From positions 1-64,000 of the forward strand of contig NZ_BMWG01000015.1 in the NCBI RefSeq assembly GCF_014651115.1: a stretch of DNA of 64,000 bases. The letters are read 5' to 3'. Below the pieces are notes generated by a model that worked only from the letters and a program-made list of their open reading frames with translations, searched no databases and was not told the DNA's origin. Both the position numbers and the translations under genes were made by a program. Below are positions 15,572-22,580 of this stretch, one piece after another (positions within the stretch are counted from its first letter, which is position 1; the number at the start of each line of letters is the position of its first letter). The stretch is from Streptomyces inusitatus. GTDB taxonomy: Bacteria; Actinomycetota; Actinomycetes; Streptomycetales; Streptomycetaceae.

Positions 15572-15742
15572 TCAGCGGCGGGGGCTGGGCCAGAGGCCCG
15601 GGTGCTCGCGGCGGATGTGAGCCTGGCGGTCGGCCTCGGCGGCGGCCGGGGTGTCACGGGGACGGCCCCGCCGGCCGCAGGTGCACGCGAACTCCCAGGC
15701 CACCCACTTGCTGTGACTGGCGGGCTGGACGTGGGACGGCAT
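15572..15742 (-). CDS. 56-residue putative C2H2 zinc-finger micro-protein
   Basis: Starts with ATG at 15742 after GGAGGGAG. Contains WEFACTCGRRGR and ADRQAHIRREHPG: Cys20, Cys22, His42 and His47 give a C-x-C...H-x4-H set that may bind zinc. Reminiscent of short nucleic-acid-binding fingers of mobile elements. Hairpin cassette B precedes it. Confidence 0.6.
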   Translation of the reverse strand: MPSHVQPASHSKWVAWEFACTCGRRGRPRDTPAAAEADRQAHIRREHPGLWPSPRR

Positions 15743-15769
15743 AGCGCTCTCCCTCCGGCCGGGACTGTC

Positions 15770-15820
15770 CCGGCTCCCCGCCCCCGCCCGGCCACCTGCG
15801 GCCGGGCGGGGACAGGCAAC
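15770..15820 (-). repeat. hairpin leader cassette, copy B
   Basis: Minus strand: GTTGCCT, 12-bp stem (CCCCGCCCGGCC arm, 6-nt loop), GGGGAGCCGG, ending 27 nt before the ATG of the zinc-finger gene. Relative to copy A one stem pair changes from T-A to C-G on both sides, keeping pairing. Confidence 0.8.
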
Positions 15821-15832
15821 GGACAGTCCCTG

Positions 15833-16045
15833 TCAGTCCTGGGGGGTGTGGTCGATCGAGGCGGTCAGGATCTGCATGGCGACCGCCTGCCCGTGGTCAC
15901 CGGCCCCGGCGGCGAGACGCTCGGCCGGGGCCATGTCGCCCTGGGCGAGCGCGCGGGCGGCGGCGTCGATCTCCCCCGCCGACGGACCGACCGGCACAAC
16001 CGGGGTCGGGCCAGGGGCGGGCTGCTTGCGGCTGAACAAACCCAT
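15833..16045 (-). CDS. small hypothetical protein
   Basis: 70 residues: a basic start (GLFSRKQP), a Pro-rich linker, then helices (GEIDAAARALAQGDMAPAERLAA, VAMQILTASIDHT). ATG at 16045 preceded by AAAGGACCC. No family recognised; it may be a partner of the adjacent membrane protein. Confidence 0.65.
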   Translation of the reverse strand: MGLFSRKQPAPGPTPVVPVGPSAGEIDAAARALAQGDMAPAERLAAGAGDHGQAVAMQILTASIDHTPQD

Positions 16046-16067
16046 GACGGGTCCTTTCAGTGGGTGG

Positions 16068-16448
16068 TTAGCGCTTGCGGGCCTTGCTGATGTTCTTGGC
16101 GGCGGCCTTGCCGTCCGGGCCGCCGACCGACTTCACGACGCTGACCACGCCCCAGGCCATGGCCACGGCGAGGAACGCGAGGATCGCGAGGTTGGCGGCG
16201 ATCGCGGTCAGGGCTCCGACCAGCAGCGGGCCGAAGTAGACCCCGGCCGCCACGACTCCGGCGCCCATGCCGGAGCCGAGCGCGATCCGCTGCATCGTCC
16301 GGTCCGGCGGGGCCTGGTGGATGTGGACCACCTGCGGCTGAGCACCCGTGGCGGCCGGCGGCACGGCGGGCAGGGTGTTGGGGTCGATGTAGGCGTGGGT
16401 GCCGTCCGGGAGTTGGACGACCGTACGCGGGGCGGGGAGCTGGTCCAC
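16068..16448 (-). CDS. SpdB-like small membrane protein
   Basis: 126 residues: soluble N-terminal half (VVQLPDGTHAYIDPNTL, VVHIHQAPPDRT), a long hydrophobic block (~65-110) holding two helices (GAGVVAAGVYFGPLLVGALT, AANLAILAFLAVAMAWGVV), then a basic tail KNISKARKR. GTG at 16448 follows GGAGGACCC. Such proteins are common in AICEs and are presumed to help spread of DNA between mycelial compartments; that role is inferred. Confidence 0.7.
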   Translation of the reverse strand: MDQLPAPRTVVQLPDGTHAYIDPNTLPAVPPAATGAQPQVVHIHQAPPDRTMQRIALGSGMGAGVVAAGVYFGPLLVGALTAIAANLAILAFLAVAMAWGVVSVVKSVGGPDGKAAAKNISKARKR

Positions 16449-16458
16449 GGGTCCTCCG

Positions 16459-17115
16459 TCAGGCCGTCGGCCGCAGGTGTCCGCCGTGCCGAACAGCGGC
16501 GCTGCGGAGGATGTCGGCGTGGTCGAACGCCAGGAGAGGCAGGGCTTCCAGGGGCCACCAGCGGGCGGCGCGGGCGTCGTCCCCCGCCAGGACCGTGGTG
16601 CCGGCGGGAACGACGGCGAGGTACGCAACGGTGACGTACCGGCCGCGCGGGTCCCGGCCGGGCCGGTCCCAGACCCCGATCTGACGCAGATCCTCAGGTC
16701 CCACGCGCACACGGGTCTCCTCGGCCAGCTCCCGTGCGGCCGCCTCAACAGCGGTCTCACCCGGATCGACGTGGCCTCCGGGCAGTGCCCACGAACCCCG
16801 GTACGGCTCATGGGCCCGCTCGATCAGAAGCACCCGGCCGTCAGGAGTCACCGCCACCACATCAGCGGTGTAGCGGATGGTCTCGAAGGTCTCGGTCTCA
16901 CTACTCGGGTCGGGCAGCGCAGGGGCGCAGTCGACGCAGGTGGGGTCGGTGCAGATAGTGACGCGGCCGCACCCGATGGCCTCGGAGACGCTGTTGGCGA
17001 TCCGTCCGCCACGGTCACCGGCGATGGTCTGTCCCGTGGCCTGGAGACGGCGGCTGACCCGCTCACGGGCACTCGCGCCCTGGCTGGTCTCGCTGGTGTT
17101 CTTGCGTCCGAACAT
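16459..17115 (-). CDS. pif: Nudix hydrolase, Pif-like transfer-immunity factor
   Basis: 218 residues; N-terminal ~85 residues with four Cys (CGRVTICTDPTCVDC), then a Nudix fold. The Nudix box reads GHVDPGETAVEAAARELAEET then RV: all catalytic Glu/Arg are present, but the usual Gly near the end is Arg. In pSAM2 the Nudix protein Pif blocks redundant transfer between element-bearing cells; homologous position makes this likely here. Start ATG 17115 follows GAGGA; an ATG four codons upstream is possible. It ends 10 bp before the SpdB-like gene. Confidence 0.8.
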   Translation of the reverse strand: MFGRKNTSETSQGASARERVSRRLQATGQTIAGDRGGRIANSVSEAIGCGRVTICTDPTCVDCAPALPDPSSETETFETIRYTADVVAVTPDGRVLLIERAHEPYRGSWALPGGHVDPGETAVEAAARELAEETRVRVGPEDLRQIGVWDRPGRDPRGRYVTVAYLAVVPAGTTVLAGDDARAARWWPLEALPLLAFDHADILRSAAVRHGGHLRPTA

Positions 17116-17171
17116 GGGATTCCTCATCTCTTGTTCTTCAGGTCGTGTGCCGGCCGGAGTCGACTCCGTGC

Positions 17172-17558
17172 TCAGGCCGCGCGGGGAACGCTGTCGGCGC
17201 AGGTGGGGCAGGTGCCGAGGGAGGTGGGGATGCAGTAGCCGACATCGCGGCGGCACTGCGGACATGTGCGGCGGGCTCGCATCGCGGCGGCCAGCGCCAC
17301 CGTGCGGGCGGGGGTCATGGGCCGGACGGGGAGGGCGCGGTCGATCCGGTAGAGGTAGGCGACCCGGACCGGGGACCGGCCGGGGCGCTGGTGGCGGCGG
17401 GAGAGCCACAGGACCTGCGCGGCGATCTCCTGCCCGCCCGGCCGCAGCCCCGACGCGCGGAGCTGACGGCGGGTGGCCAACCCGGCGGGGGCCATGCGGA
17501 AGGGGAAGGTCGGGATGCCGTGACGGGTGCCGTCCGGGTCCCAGAACCGGACGCTCAT
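17172..17558 (-). CDS. RRQ(R)L-motif zinc-binding protein of AICEs
   Basis: 128 residues. GLATRRQLRASGLRPGG carries the RRQ-R/L motif that names this family in streptomycete elements, and the C-terminus has CPQCRRDVGYCIPTSLGTCPTC, a four- to five-Cys zinc ribbon. Central region VRVAYLYRIDRALPVRPMT is conserved in remembered homologues. Function unproven; probably nucleic-acid binding. ATG at 17558 overlaps the methyltransferase stop by 4 nt, last gene of a six-gene coupled series. Confidence 0.75.
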   Translation of the reverse strand: MSVRFWDPDGTRHGIPTFPFRMAPAGLATRRQLRASGLRPGGQEIAAQVLWLSRRHQRPGRSPVRVAYLYRIDRALPVRPMTPARTVALAAAMRARRTCPQCRRDVGYCIPTSLGTCPTCADSVPRAA

Positions 17559-18415
17559 CAGGCCGCCACTCCCAGCTCGCCCCGCATCGGGTGCGGGGCC
17601 GGGCGGGCGAGTCGGGCGAGGCGTTCGGCCGGGTCGGGCACGAAGTCCGCGCCCCACTGGCCGACGGTGATGAACCGTTGGCCGATCCACTCGGTGTAGG
17701 CCGGGGGGATGGCTTCGGTCAGCTCTTCGTGGACGTCGGTCCAGGTGATGTCCATCGCGGTCTGCATCTCGGCGACGGTGCCCTTGCCGCCGCCCTTGCC
17801 GTAGGCGGCGATGTACGGGCCGTCCCGCCAGACGCCGTGTCGCCACCCGCGCACCGGCCCACGGTGCGGCCGGTGCGCGGGTGAGGTCAGCGGGGGTGCT
17901 CCGAGCCATCCGATCTCGAAGTCCCTGTGCCGGATGACGCCGAGCCCGAACATCTCCCCGCACAGCCGGACGTCCTTGCGGATCTTGGCTCCGGGGACGT
18001 TCTCGATCACGTACGGGACCGAGTACCAGGCGCAGATCTCCCGCAGCTCGGGGATCAGGTCGGCGTAGGTCCGGCCCCGGTTGGTGCCCCGGGTCAGTGC
18101 ACAGGCTGCCTGGCAGGGCGGGGAGGCGTGCACCAGGTCGAAGTCCTGGCACTGGTGGAACGCTTCCAGCGCATCGGCCCTGGCGAAGGGGAACGGATAC
18201 CGGGGCCGGGGGCGAATGTCGACGCCGTAGACGTCGAACCCCGCCCGCCAGTACCCCATACCGGCACCGCCCGAGCAGCAGAACAGATCCAGCACTCGGG
18301 GCCGTCGGCCGCCCGGCCGGTACGGAGGAAAGGGCGGAAAGAGCGGCGCTTCGGGGCCGGGTGGGCGGTGCGGTGCCCACGGCGGGATCACCAGAGCTTG
18401 AACCGGCACTCTCAC
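17558..18415 (-). CDS. orphan C5-cytosine DNA methyltransferase
   Basis: 285 residues. Motif I DLFCCSGGAGMGYWRAGF (~43-60) binds SAM, HASPPCQA (~97) is motif IV with the catalytic Cys, VIENVPGA is motif VI, RHRDFEIGW resembles motif VIII, and AIPPAYTEWIG near the C-terminus fits motif X. The target-recognition region between VIII and X is short. No endonuclease gene lies nearby, so it probably protects the element from host restriction or marks its DNA. GTG at 18415 overlaps the upstream gene by 4 nt. Confidence 0.85.
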   Translation of the reverse strand: MRVPVQALVIPPWAPHRPPGPEAPLFPPFPPYRPGGRRPRVLDLFCCSGGAGMGYWRAGFDVYGVDIRPRPRYPFPFARADALEAFHQCQDFDLVHASPPCQAACALTRGTNRGRTYADLIPELREICAWYSVPYVIENVPGAKIRKDVRLCGEMFGLGVIRHRDFEIGWLGAPPLTSPAHRPHRGPVRGWRHGVWRDGPYIAAYGKGGGKGTVAEMQTAMDITWTDVHEELTEAIPPAYTEWIGQRFITVGQWGADFVPDPAERLARLARPAPHPMRGELGVAA

Positions 18416-19719
18416 GATGCCACCGCCCCGGACGCCTCTCCGGCAGCGGCGGCCTTGGCGCGTTCGGCGGTGAGGGTGTCCCGAATGGTCCGGGCCCGTT
18501 CCGCCGATGTGCGGACCGTGAGACGGATCTTGTCGGCGGTCAGCTCGTCGTCGGACCAGTCGGCCGTCGCCTCCCGTGCCTCGGCGAGGAGGGTGTCCAG
18601 GGTGCGGACCGGTCGGGTGGTGCGGGCCGACCGGGGGACCCTGCCGCTCACGCGGCGGGGCCGGTCCGGGTCGGCGGCGGCCACCGCCGCGCGGGCCGGG
18701 GCGGTCGGCTTCACCAGGTCGACCGTGGGTGTGCGGTCGGCCGACTCCACGACCGCCGGAGTCGGCAGTACGGCCAAGGGCGAGTCGGCCGACTTTTGCA
18801 GGTCAGACCCCGACCCCTTTGCGGTCACCTGGGCCGTTTTCTTGTGTTTTGTGGTGGGGGTGCGGGCGGCGGTGAGTTCGGCGGCGGACTTCACGGCCCG
18901 GCGGTGGAGATCGGGTGTCATGCCGTGCTCGTCGGTGCCGGTGTGGATCCGCCAGGCATGGGCCCATGCGGTGTCCGCGTCGACCGTTCCGTAGGGGGCG
19001 GCCGACTGGAGTCGGTCGGCCAGTCGGCCGACCTTGCGGTGATGCCGGCGGCGGGTCCGGTCGTGCCGACGGCGCTCATGGGCGTCGTGGTCGTCGCTGT
19101 CGGCCGCGAGGGTGGAGACCCATTGCCGGATCTCGAAGACCAGCGGGCCGAGGAGGGTGACAGCGGCCAGGCCCAGCCCGACCGTGCGGGCCGCCACCTC
19201 GCTCAGCGCGTCGTCACCGCTGGCCAGGCTGAGGCCGTAGCCGTAGTTGATCCAGGCGGCGAACCCCGCGAACAGGGCGACCAGTGCCCGCAGCAGCCAC
19301 CGCACCCACGCGGGCAGATGACGCGCGTCCGCGTAGGCGACCCCGGCCGCCATCACCCACGCCGCCCCCTCCAAACCGAACGGGAGAGGCAGCAGCATCG
19401 GACTGATGGCCACGAAATGCATGACCTGGGCGGGGAGCGATCCGAGCCCGGACGCGACCACCAGCGCCAGCGTGCCCCGGCGGTAGACGTACTCCGGAGT
19501 CAGCCGCCCGGCCCGAACCGCCCGACGCTCGGCACGGGCCGCACGGGCACTCACCCGATCGGCCCGCCGCCGCGCCTTCAGCCGCCCGGCTCGCTCGTCC
19601 TCCTCCCGCCGGGCAACCGCACGGCGCTCCTCAGCGGCAGCCGCGTCCAACCGCCGCTGCTCAGCTTCAGCGACCCGGTCCGCCCGGCGCTCCGACCGCA
19701 GATCGACCGGCGCGCTCAT
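18412..19719 (-). CDS. DUF2637-type membrane protein (SpdB-like)
   Basis: 435 residues: a highly charged N-terminal coiled coil (~1-75, Arg/Ala/Glu-rich), four hydrophobic helices (~80-205: TLALVVASGLGSLPAQVM; LEGAAWVMAAGVAY; WLLRALVALFAGFAAWIN; VGLGLAAVTLLGPLVF), then a ~230-residue basic soluble tail. This layout matches DUF2637 proteins of Streptomyces plasmids and AICEs linked to transfer or spread. ATG at 19719 overlaps the previous stop by 4 nt and its own stop overlaps the methyltransferase start. Confidence 0.8.
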   Translation of the reverse strand: MSAPVDLRSERRADRVAEAEQRRLDAAAAEERRAVARREEDERAGRLKARRRADRVSARAARAERRAVRAGRLTPEYVYRRGTLALVVASGLGSLPAQVMHFVAISPMLLPLPFGLEGAAWVMAAGVAYADARHLPAWVRWLLRALVALFAGFAAWINYGYGLSLASGDDALSEVAARTVGLGLAAVTLLGPLVFEIRQWVSTLAADSDDHDAHERRRHDRTRRRHHRKVGRLADRLQSAAPYGTVDADTAWAHAWRIHTGTDEHGMTPDLHRRAVKSAAELTAARTPTTKHKKTAQVTAKGSGSDLQKSADSPLAVLPTPAVVESADRTPTVDLVKPTAPARAAVAAADPDRPRRVSGRVPRSARTTRPVRTLDTLLAEAREATADWSDDELTADKIRLTVRTSAERARTIRDTLTAERAKAAAAGEASGAVAS

Positions 19720-20315
19720 GACTCCGCCCCTGCCCGGGGGGTGTGCGCGAGGCCGGTCAGAGCGGCGATCTGCTCGCCGGTGACCGTGCCCGCCTCGTCC
19801 AGGGCGTGGGCCACGGTGCGGACCTCCCGCCACAGGTGGCCGAGCTTCCGCAGTGCCATGCCCCGGACCTGGGCCCAGGATTTCCCGCCCGGCGGGACGT
19901 GGCCGCAGGCGAGCGGCAGACCGGCCAGGGCGACGACGTCGACGGCGTGCCGACGGTCGTGGTCCGCGTCGCAGGCGGCGGCCCGCGCCGGCGTCCACAG
20001 GCCGTAGGCCATGAGGTAGCGGACCTCGGCCAGCGTGCCGGCGGCGGCCTGGGCGGCGAATGCCCAGGGGTTGCCGTCCCGCACGGAGATCATGGTCACG
20101 CCGCCGAGGTCCCAGCGGCCCGGCTCGGGCTCCCGGGCGTCGATCTCGCTGGAGACGACACGGAAGCCGTAGGCCATGGAGAGGACCGCGTGACCGGCCT
20201 CGTGGAACGCCATCCCGAGCCGGGCCGCCTCGTAACCAAGCAGCGACGAGGACATGGGTAGCGGCTCCCCCCTGTGATCGACCAAGACGGCGCGGGGCGG
20301 AACGATGGCCGTCAT
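19716..20315 (-). CDS. HEAGH-motif zinc-metalloprotease-like protein
   Basis: 199 residues. AFHEAGHAVLSMAYGF (~37-52) is the HExxH zinc site in the form typical of the M41 (FtsH) protease domain, and LAEVRYLMAYGL plus DADHDRRHAVD resemble the helix region that gives the third ligand in FtsH. There is no AAA ATPase domain and no membrane helix, so it is a stand-alone protease domain or a degenerate relative. Coupled by 4-nt overlaps on both sides (ATG at 20315). Substrate unknown. Confidence 0.7.
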   Translation of the reverse strand: MTAIVPPRAVLVDHRGEPLPMSSSLLGYEAARLGMAFHEAGHAVLSMAYGFRVVSSEIDAREPEPGRWDLGGVTMISVRDGNPWAFAAQAAAGTLAEVRYLMAYGLWTPARAAACDADHDRRHAVDVVALAGLPLACGHVPPGGKSWAQVRGMALRKLGHLWREVRTVAHALDEAGTVTGEQIAALTGLAHTPRAGAES

Positions 20316-20779
20316 GCCACACTCCCCACCACGGTGATCACGGCGGCGGCGATCAGCAGCACCCCGCCGACGCACGTGAGATCGACCGCCCGGCGGAGCC
20401 GGACGTACTTCGCCACGGCGATACGGGAGAGGGCGGCGATGTGCTCGGCCCGCCGGTCCTGCGCCAGCTCGGCGCGGATCTCGTCCGGGGTGAGCGTCGC
20501 CCAGCGCGGGAACCCCACCGGGGCCCGGCCGCCGAGGTTGGGGCGGACGGCCCGCAGCAGCATCCCGGCCGCTCCGATCAGCACCGCCACCCCGATCCCG
20601 CCGACCATGTAGGCGGCGGTGGGGATGTGGGGGTGGACGTCCTTGGCGAGGGTGCCGACCACGGCGATCACAGCGCCGATGAACGCCAGGAGCAAACCGG
20701 TCTTCGTGTCGGTGCGGGCGATCTCCGCCTTCACCTCGGCGTGCGCGGCCATCAGCCCGGAGGAGTCGGGGGTGTTCAC
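20312..20779 (-). CDS. Pycsar-effector-type membrane protein (PycTM/DUF5706-like)
   Basis: 155 residues: amphipathic start AEVKAEIARTDTKTG, helix 1 LLLAFIGAVIAVVGTL, helix 2 MVGGIGVAVLIGAAGMLL, then a conserved soluble block (PRWATLTPDEIRAEL, AEHIAALSRIAVAKY), and helix 3 VGGVLLIAAAVITVVG. This resembles the PycTM family, whose members kill phage-infected cells when a cyclic pyrimidine nucleotide is made. No nucleotide cyclase gene is visible, so it is an orphan or serves transfer or exclusion. GTG start overlaps the previous gene by 4 nt. Confidence 0.65.
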   Translation of the reverse strand: MNTPDSSGLMAAHAEVKAEIARTDTKTGLLLAFIGAVIAVVGTLAKDVHPHIPTAAYMVGGIGVAVLIGAAGMLLRAVRPNLGGRAPVGFPRWATLTPDEIRAELAQDRRAEHIAALSRIAVAKYVRLRRAVDLTCVGGVLLIAAAVITVVGSVA

Positions 20780-21057
20780 GCTCCCACCTCCGGCATCTGC
20801 GCCGGGGCGGCGGTGGTGGGGTTGGCCAGGGTCAGCAGCGCCGCGAACACCCGCCGGCGGGCCCGGCGGATCCGCTTCGCGTCCAGCTCGCCGAACGGCC
20901 GGTCGAGCACGGCGATCTGCGTGTCGAGGAGATCGACGTCCGCCATGACGGCGGGCATCTCCAGCTCGATCGCGTCCAGCTCCGCATCCGTGGGCTCAAG
21001 CCACGGCTCGAACGCCTTCGCCGACGCGGCGAAAGCCCAATCAGGGACAATGCCCAT
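20776..21057 (-). CDS. DUF6284-like small helical protein
   Basis: 93 residues. PTDAELDAIELEMPAVMADVDLLDTQI followed by FGELDAKRIRRARRRVFAALL is a two-helix pattern remembered from DUF6284 proteins of streptomycete elements. ATG at 21057 has only a weak purine-rich stretch upstream. First gene of the six coupled genes ending at 17172. Function unknown. Confidence 0.7.
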   Translation of the reverse strand: MGIVPDWAFAASAKAFEPWLEPTDAELDAIELEMPAVMADVDLLDTQIAVLDRPFGELDAKRIRRARRRVFAALLTLANPTTAAPAQMPEVGA

Positions 21058-21100
21058 GGGTCGTCTTCTCTCTGTCAGATGGGGGTGGTGCGGCCCGACA

Positions 21101-21130
21101 GCGGCCCCGGAGTTGCACCTCCGGGGCCGC
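21101..21130 (-). terminator. terminator between the 56-residue gene and the six-gene operon
   Basis: Perfect 12-bp stem GCGGCCCCGGAG with loop TTGCAC, 17 nt beyond the stop at 21148 on the minus strand. Confidence 0.7.
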
Positions 21131-21147
21131 GCCGTTGAGCGGGTGTG

Positions 21148-21318
21148 TCAGTCCTTGTCGCGGTCGTTGGTGATGGTGGTGGTCTCGCCGTTCGGGCCCT
21201 GGAACGTGACGCTCTCGCCGGGGGCGAGGGTCACGCTCTCGACGTCCGGGTGAACCGGCGGCGGCGTCACCTCGCCGTTGGAGAAGCCCAGGGTCATGCC
21301 GCGAAGGTTGATAGCCAT
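21148..21318 (-). CDS. 56-residue hypothetical protein
   Basis: Begins MAINLRGMTLGFSNGEVTPP and continues with a beta-rich stretch (VESVTLAPGESVTFQGPNG, TTTITNDRDKD). ATG at 21318 follows GGGAG. Hairpin cassette C forms its leader. No family recognised. Confidence 0.6.
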   Translation of the reverse strand: MAINLRGMTLGFSNGEVTPPPVHPDVESVTLAPGESVTFQGPNGETTTITNDRDKD

Positions 21319-21347
21319 GCGAGTACTCCCGTCCTGGAGCGGACTGT

Positions 21348-21402
21348 CCGGCTCCCCTCGGCCCCACCCGTCCGCGCCAGGCGTACGGGTGGAGGAGGCA
21401 AC
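21348..21402 (-). repeat. hairpin leader cassette, copy C
   Basis: Minus strand: GTTGCCT, stem CCACCCGT/ACGGGTGG with a 13-nt loop, then GGGGAGCCGG, ending 29 nt before the ATG at 21318. Confidence 0.8.
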
Positions 21403-21439
21403 CGGCCCGCAGAAACGCGGGATGGGGGTTGGTCGGGTG

Positions 21440-21601
21440 TCAGCGGCGCTTGCCACGGCCGTGCGTCGCGTTCAGCTCGGCGACGACGTCCTTGCACTCG
21501 CCGGACACGATCCGGTCGTAGACCTTCTGGCTCTTCCTGACCTCCTTCGGGCTGGTCAGGTCGGAGGGGGTGGTGGTCTGCTGCGACTTCTTGCCGAACA
21601 T
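21440..21601 (-). CDS. 53-residue basic hypothetical protein
   Basis: Begins MFGKKSQQTTTPSDLTSPKE and continues VRKSQKVYDRIVSGECKDVVAELNATHG, ending in basic GKRR. ATG at 21601 follows AAGGAG. Small basic helical protein, no family recognised; cassette D precedes it. Confidence 0.6.
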   Translation of the reverse strand: MFGKKSQQTTTPSDLTSPKEVRKSQKVYDRIVSGECKDVVAELNATHGRGKRR

Positions 21602-21629
21602 GAGGCGCTCCTTCACGTCACCGGGCTCT

Positions 21630-21684
21630 CCGGCTCCCCGCGACCCCACCCGTCCGCGCCGGGGCGTCGGGTGGGGGAGGCAAC
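21630..21684 (-). repeat. hairpin leader cassette, copy D
   Basis: Minus strand: GTTGCCT, stem CCCCACCCG/CGGGTGGGG with a 15-nt loop, then GGGGAGCCGG, ending 28 nt before the ATG at 21601. Confidence 0.8.
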
Positions 21685-21718
21685 CGTCGGCCGGGGCTGT
21701 CCCCGGCCGGGCGGTGCG

Positions 21719-21901
21719 TCAGGAGCGGTGGGGCTGGTCGGTGTGCGCGGCCGACGCCTCGAAAGCGGCGCGGGCGGCGGCCTGGTAGAGCGGCAGCGAT
21801 CCCGCCGACGGGTGACCCGGATCGGCGGTGATCTCAGCAGCACGCACGGCCAGCCCCTCGGCCCGGTGCTCCTCCTCGAACGCGAACATTGGCGCGGCCA
21901 T
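21719..21901 (-). CDS. 60-residue hypothetical protein
   Basis: MAAPMFAFEEEHRAEGLAV then RAAEITADPGHPSAGSLPLYQAAARAAFEAS; acidic start and helical middle. ATG at 21901 overlaps the upstream stop by one nucleotide (TGATG), so translation is coupled to the 34-residue gene. No family recognised. Confidence 0.55.
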   Translation of the reverse strand: MAAPMFAFEEEHRAEGLAVRAAEITADPGHPSAGSLPLYQAAARAAFEASAAHTDQPHRS

Positions 21902-22005
21902 CAGCGGCCACCCCGAACACGCGCGGCGTCCTGAGTCCGCTTGTTGACGTCAGTCAGCTTCTTCGCCAGCGCGGCCCGCTCAGCTTCTGTCAAACTCGTC
22001 ACCAC
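21901..22005 (-). CDS. 34-residue helical micro-protein
   Basis: GTG at 22005 (or the adjacent GTG at 22002) with GGAGGT five bases upstream. Encodes VTSLTEAERAALAKKLTDVN then KRTQDAARVRGGR, one amphipathic helix with a basic end. Likely the first cistron of the leftward transfer operon. Function unknown. Confidence 0.5.
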   Translation of the reverse strand: MVTSLTEAERAALAKKLTDVNKRTQDAARVRGGR

Positions 22006-22084
22006 AGGTGACCTCCACTCAGGTGCCTGTACGCGGGCCCCGGGGTTGCCTCCCTGGGGTCCGCACCCATATGCGGAACCGAAA

Positions 22085-22150
22085 CCGGCTCCCCTCAGCC
22101 CCGCCCGTACAGCCCTGCGTGAAGCGGGCCGGACGGGCGGAGGAGGCAAC
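22085..22150 (-). repeat. hairpin leader cassette, copy E
   Basis: Minus strand: GTTGCCT, stem CCGCCCGT/ACGGGCGG with a 24-nt loop, then GGGGAGCCGG, 79 nt before the GTG at 22005. Compared with copy C one pair changes A-T to G-C on both arms. Confidence 0.75.
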
Positions 22151-22580
22151 CGGCCGCGCCAGCAGTGCCGCCATTCCGGCAGGCACCGCCTCACGCGGCA
22201 GTCATGCGATGACACGGCGGGCATCACCACCAGGACCGGTCCAGCCCCAGCAGCGCCCGCAGATGTCGCCTGTACATAGAGCCCCCAAGATCGAGGGAAT
22301 GAGTGATGCTGTGCGGTCTCCTTCGGGAACACGAGCTCCCGTTTCAGGCGTATGGAGACGTGACCTTTCGGTCTAAGCCCTCCGGATTGACAAGGGATCC
22401 GGGACCCTCCCCCCGACCGACTAAGCGGGGCTCCTGGTAGTGCCGAGCAGCCCAAAGAAGGGCCGTTCACCTCCGCCTCGTTGCTGCGGTGGCGATACGC
22501 TCAACATAGGCAACCTGCTTAAGCAGGTCAAGAGGGATGGGCAACCTTGGCTTCTTGGGCATGTGCCCTAGCATGGATTC
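22151..22580. other. non-coding control region between the transfer operon and the GntR gene
   Basis: About 430 bp without a convincing gene. It should hold divergent promoters for the leftward transfer operon and the rightward regulator. The only clear signal is the palindrome at 22513-22528; a weaker GGGCA/TGCCC dyad lies at 22557-22568. Base composition is lower in GC than the surroundings. Confidence 0.6.
22513..22528. promoter_or_regulatory. 16-bp perfect palindrome, candidate KorSA-type operator
   Basis: ACCTGCTTAAGCAGGT, 53 bp upstream of the GntR start. Perfect dyads of this size near their own gene are typical operators of GntR-family repressors. Autoregulation is inferred. Confidence 0.7.

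Noticed and set aside
17558..18415. complete restriction-modification system
   Set aside because: No nuclease, Vsr or helicase gene found on either side; neighbours are transfer-type proteins.
22006..22470. long minus-strand frame in front of the 34-residue gene
   Set aside because: Crosses hairpin cassette E and the control region, with no protein-like composition; kept only the part after the GGAGGT site.
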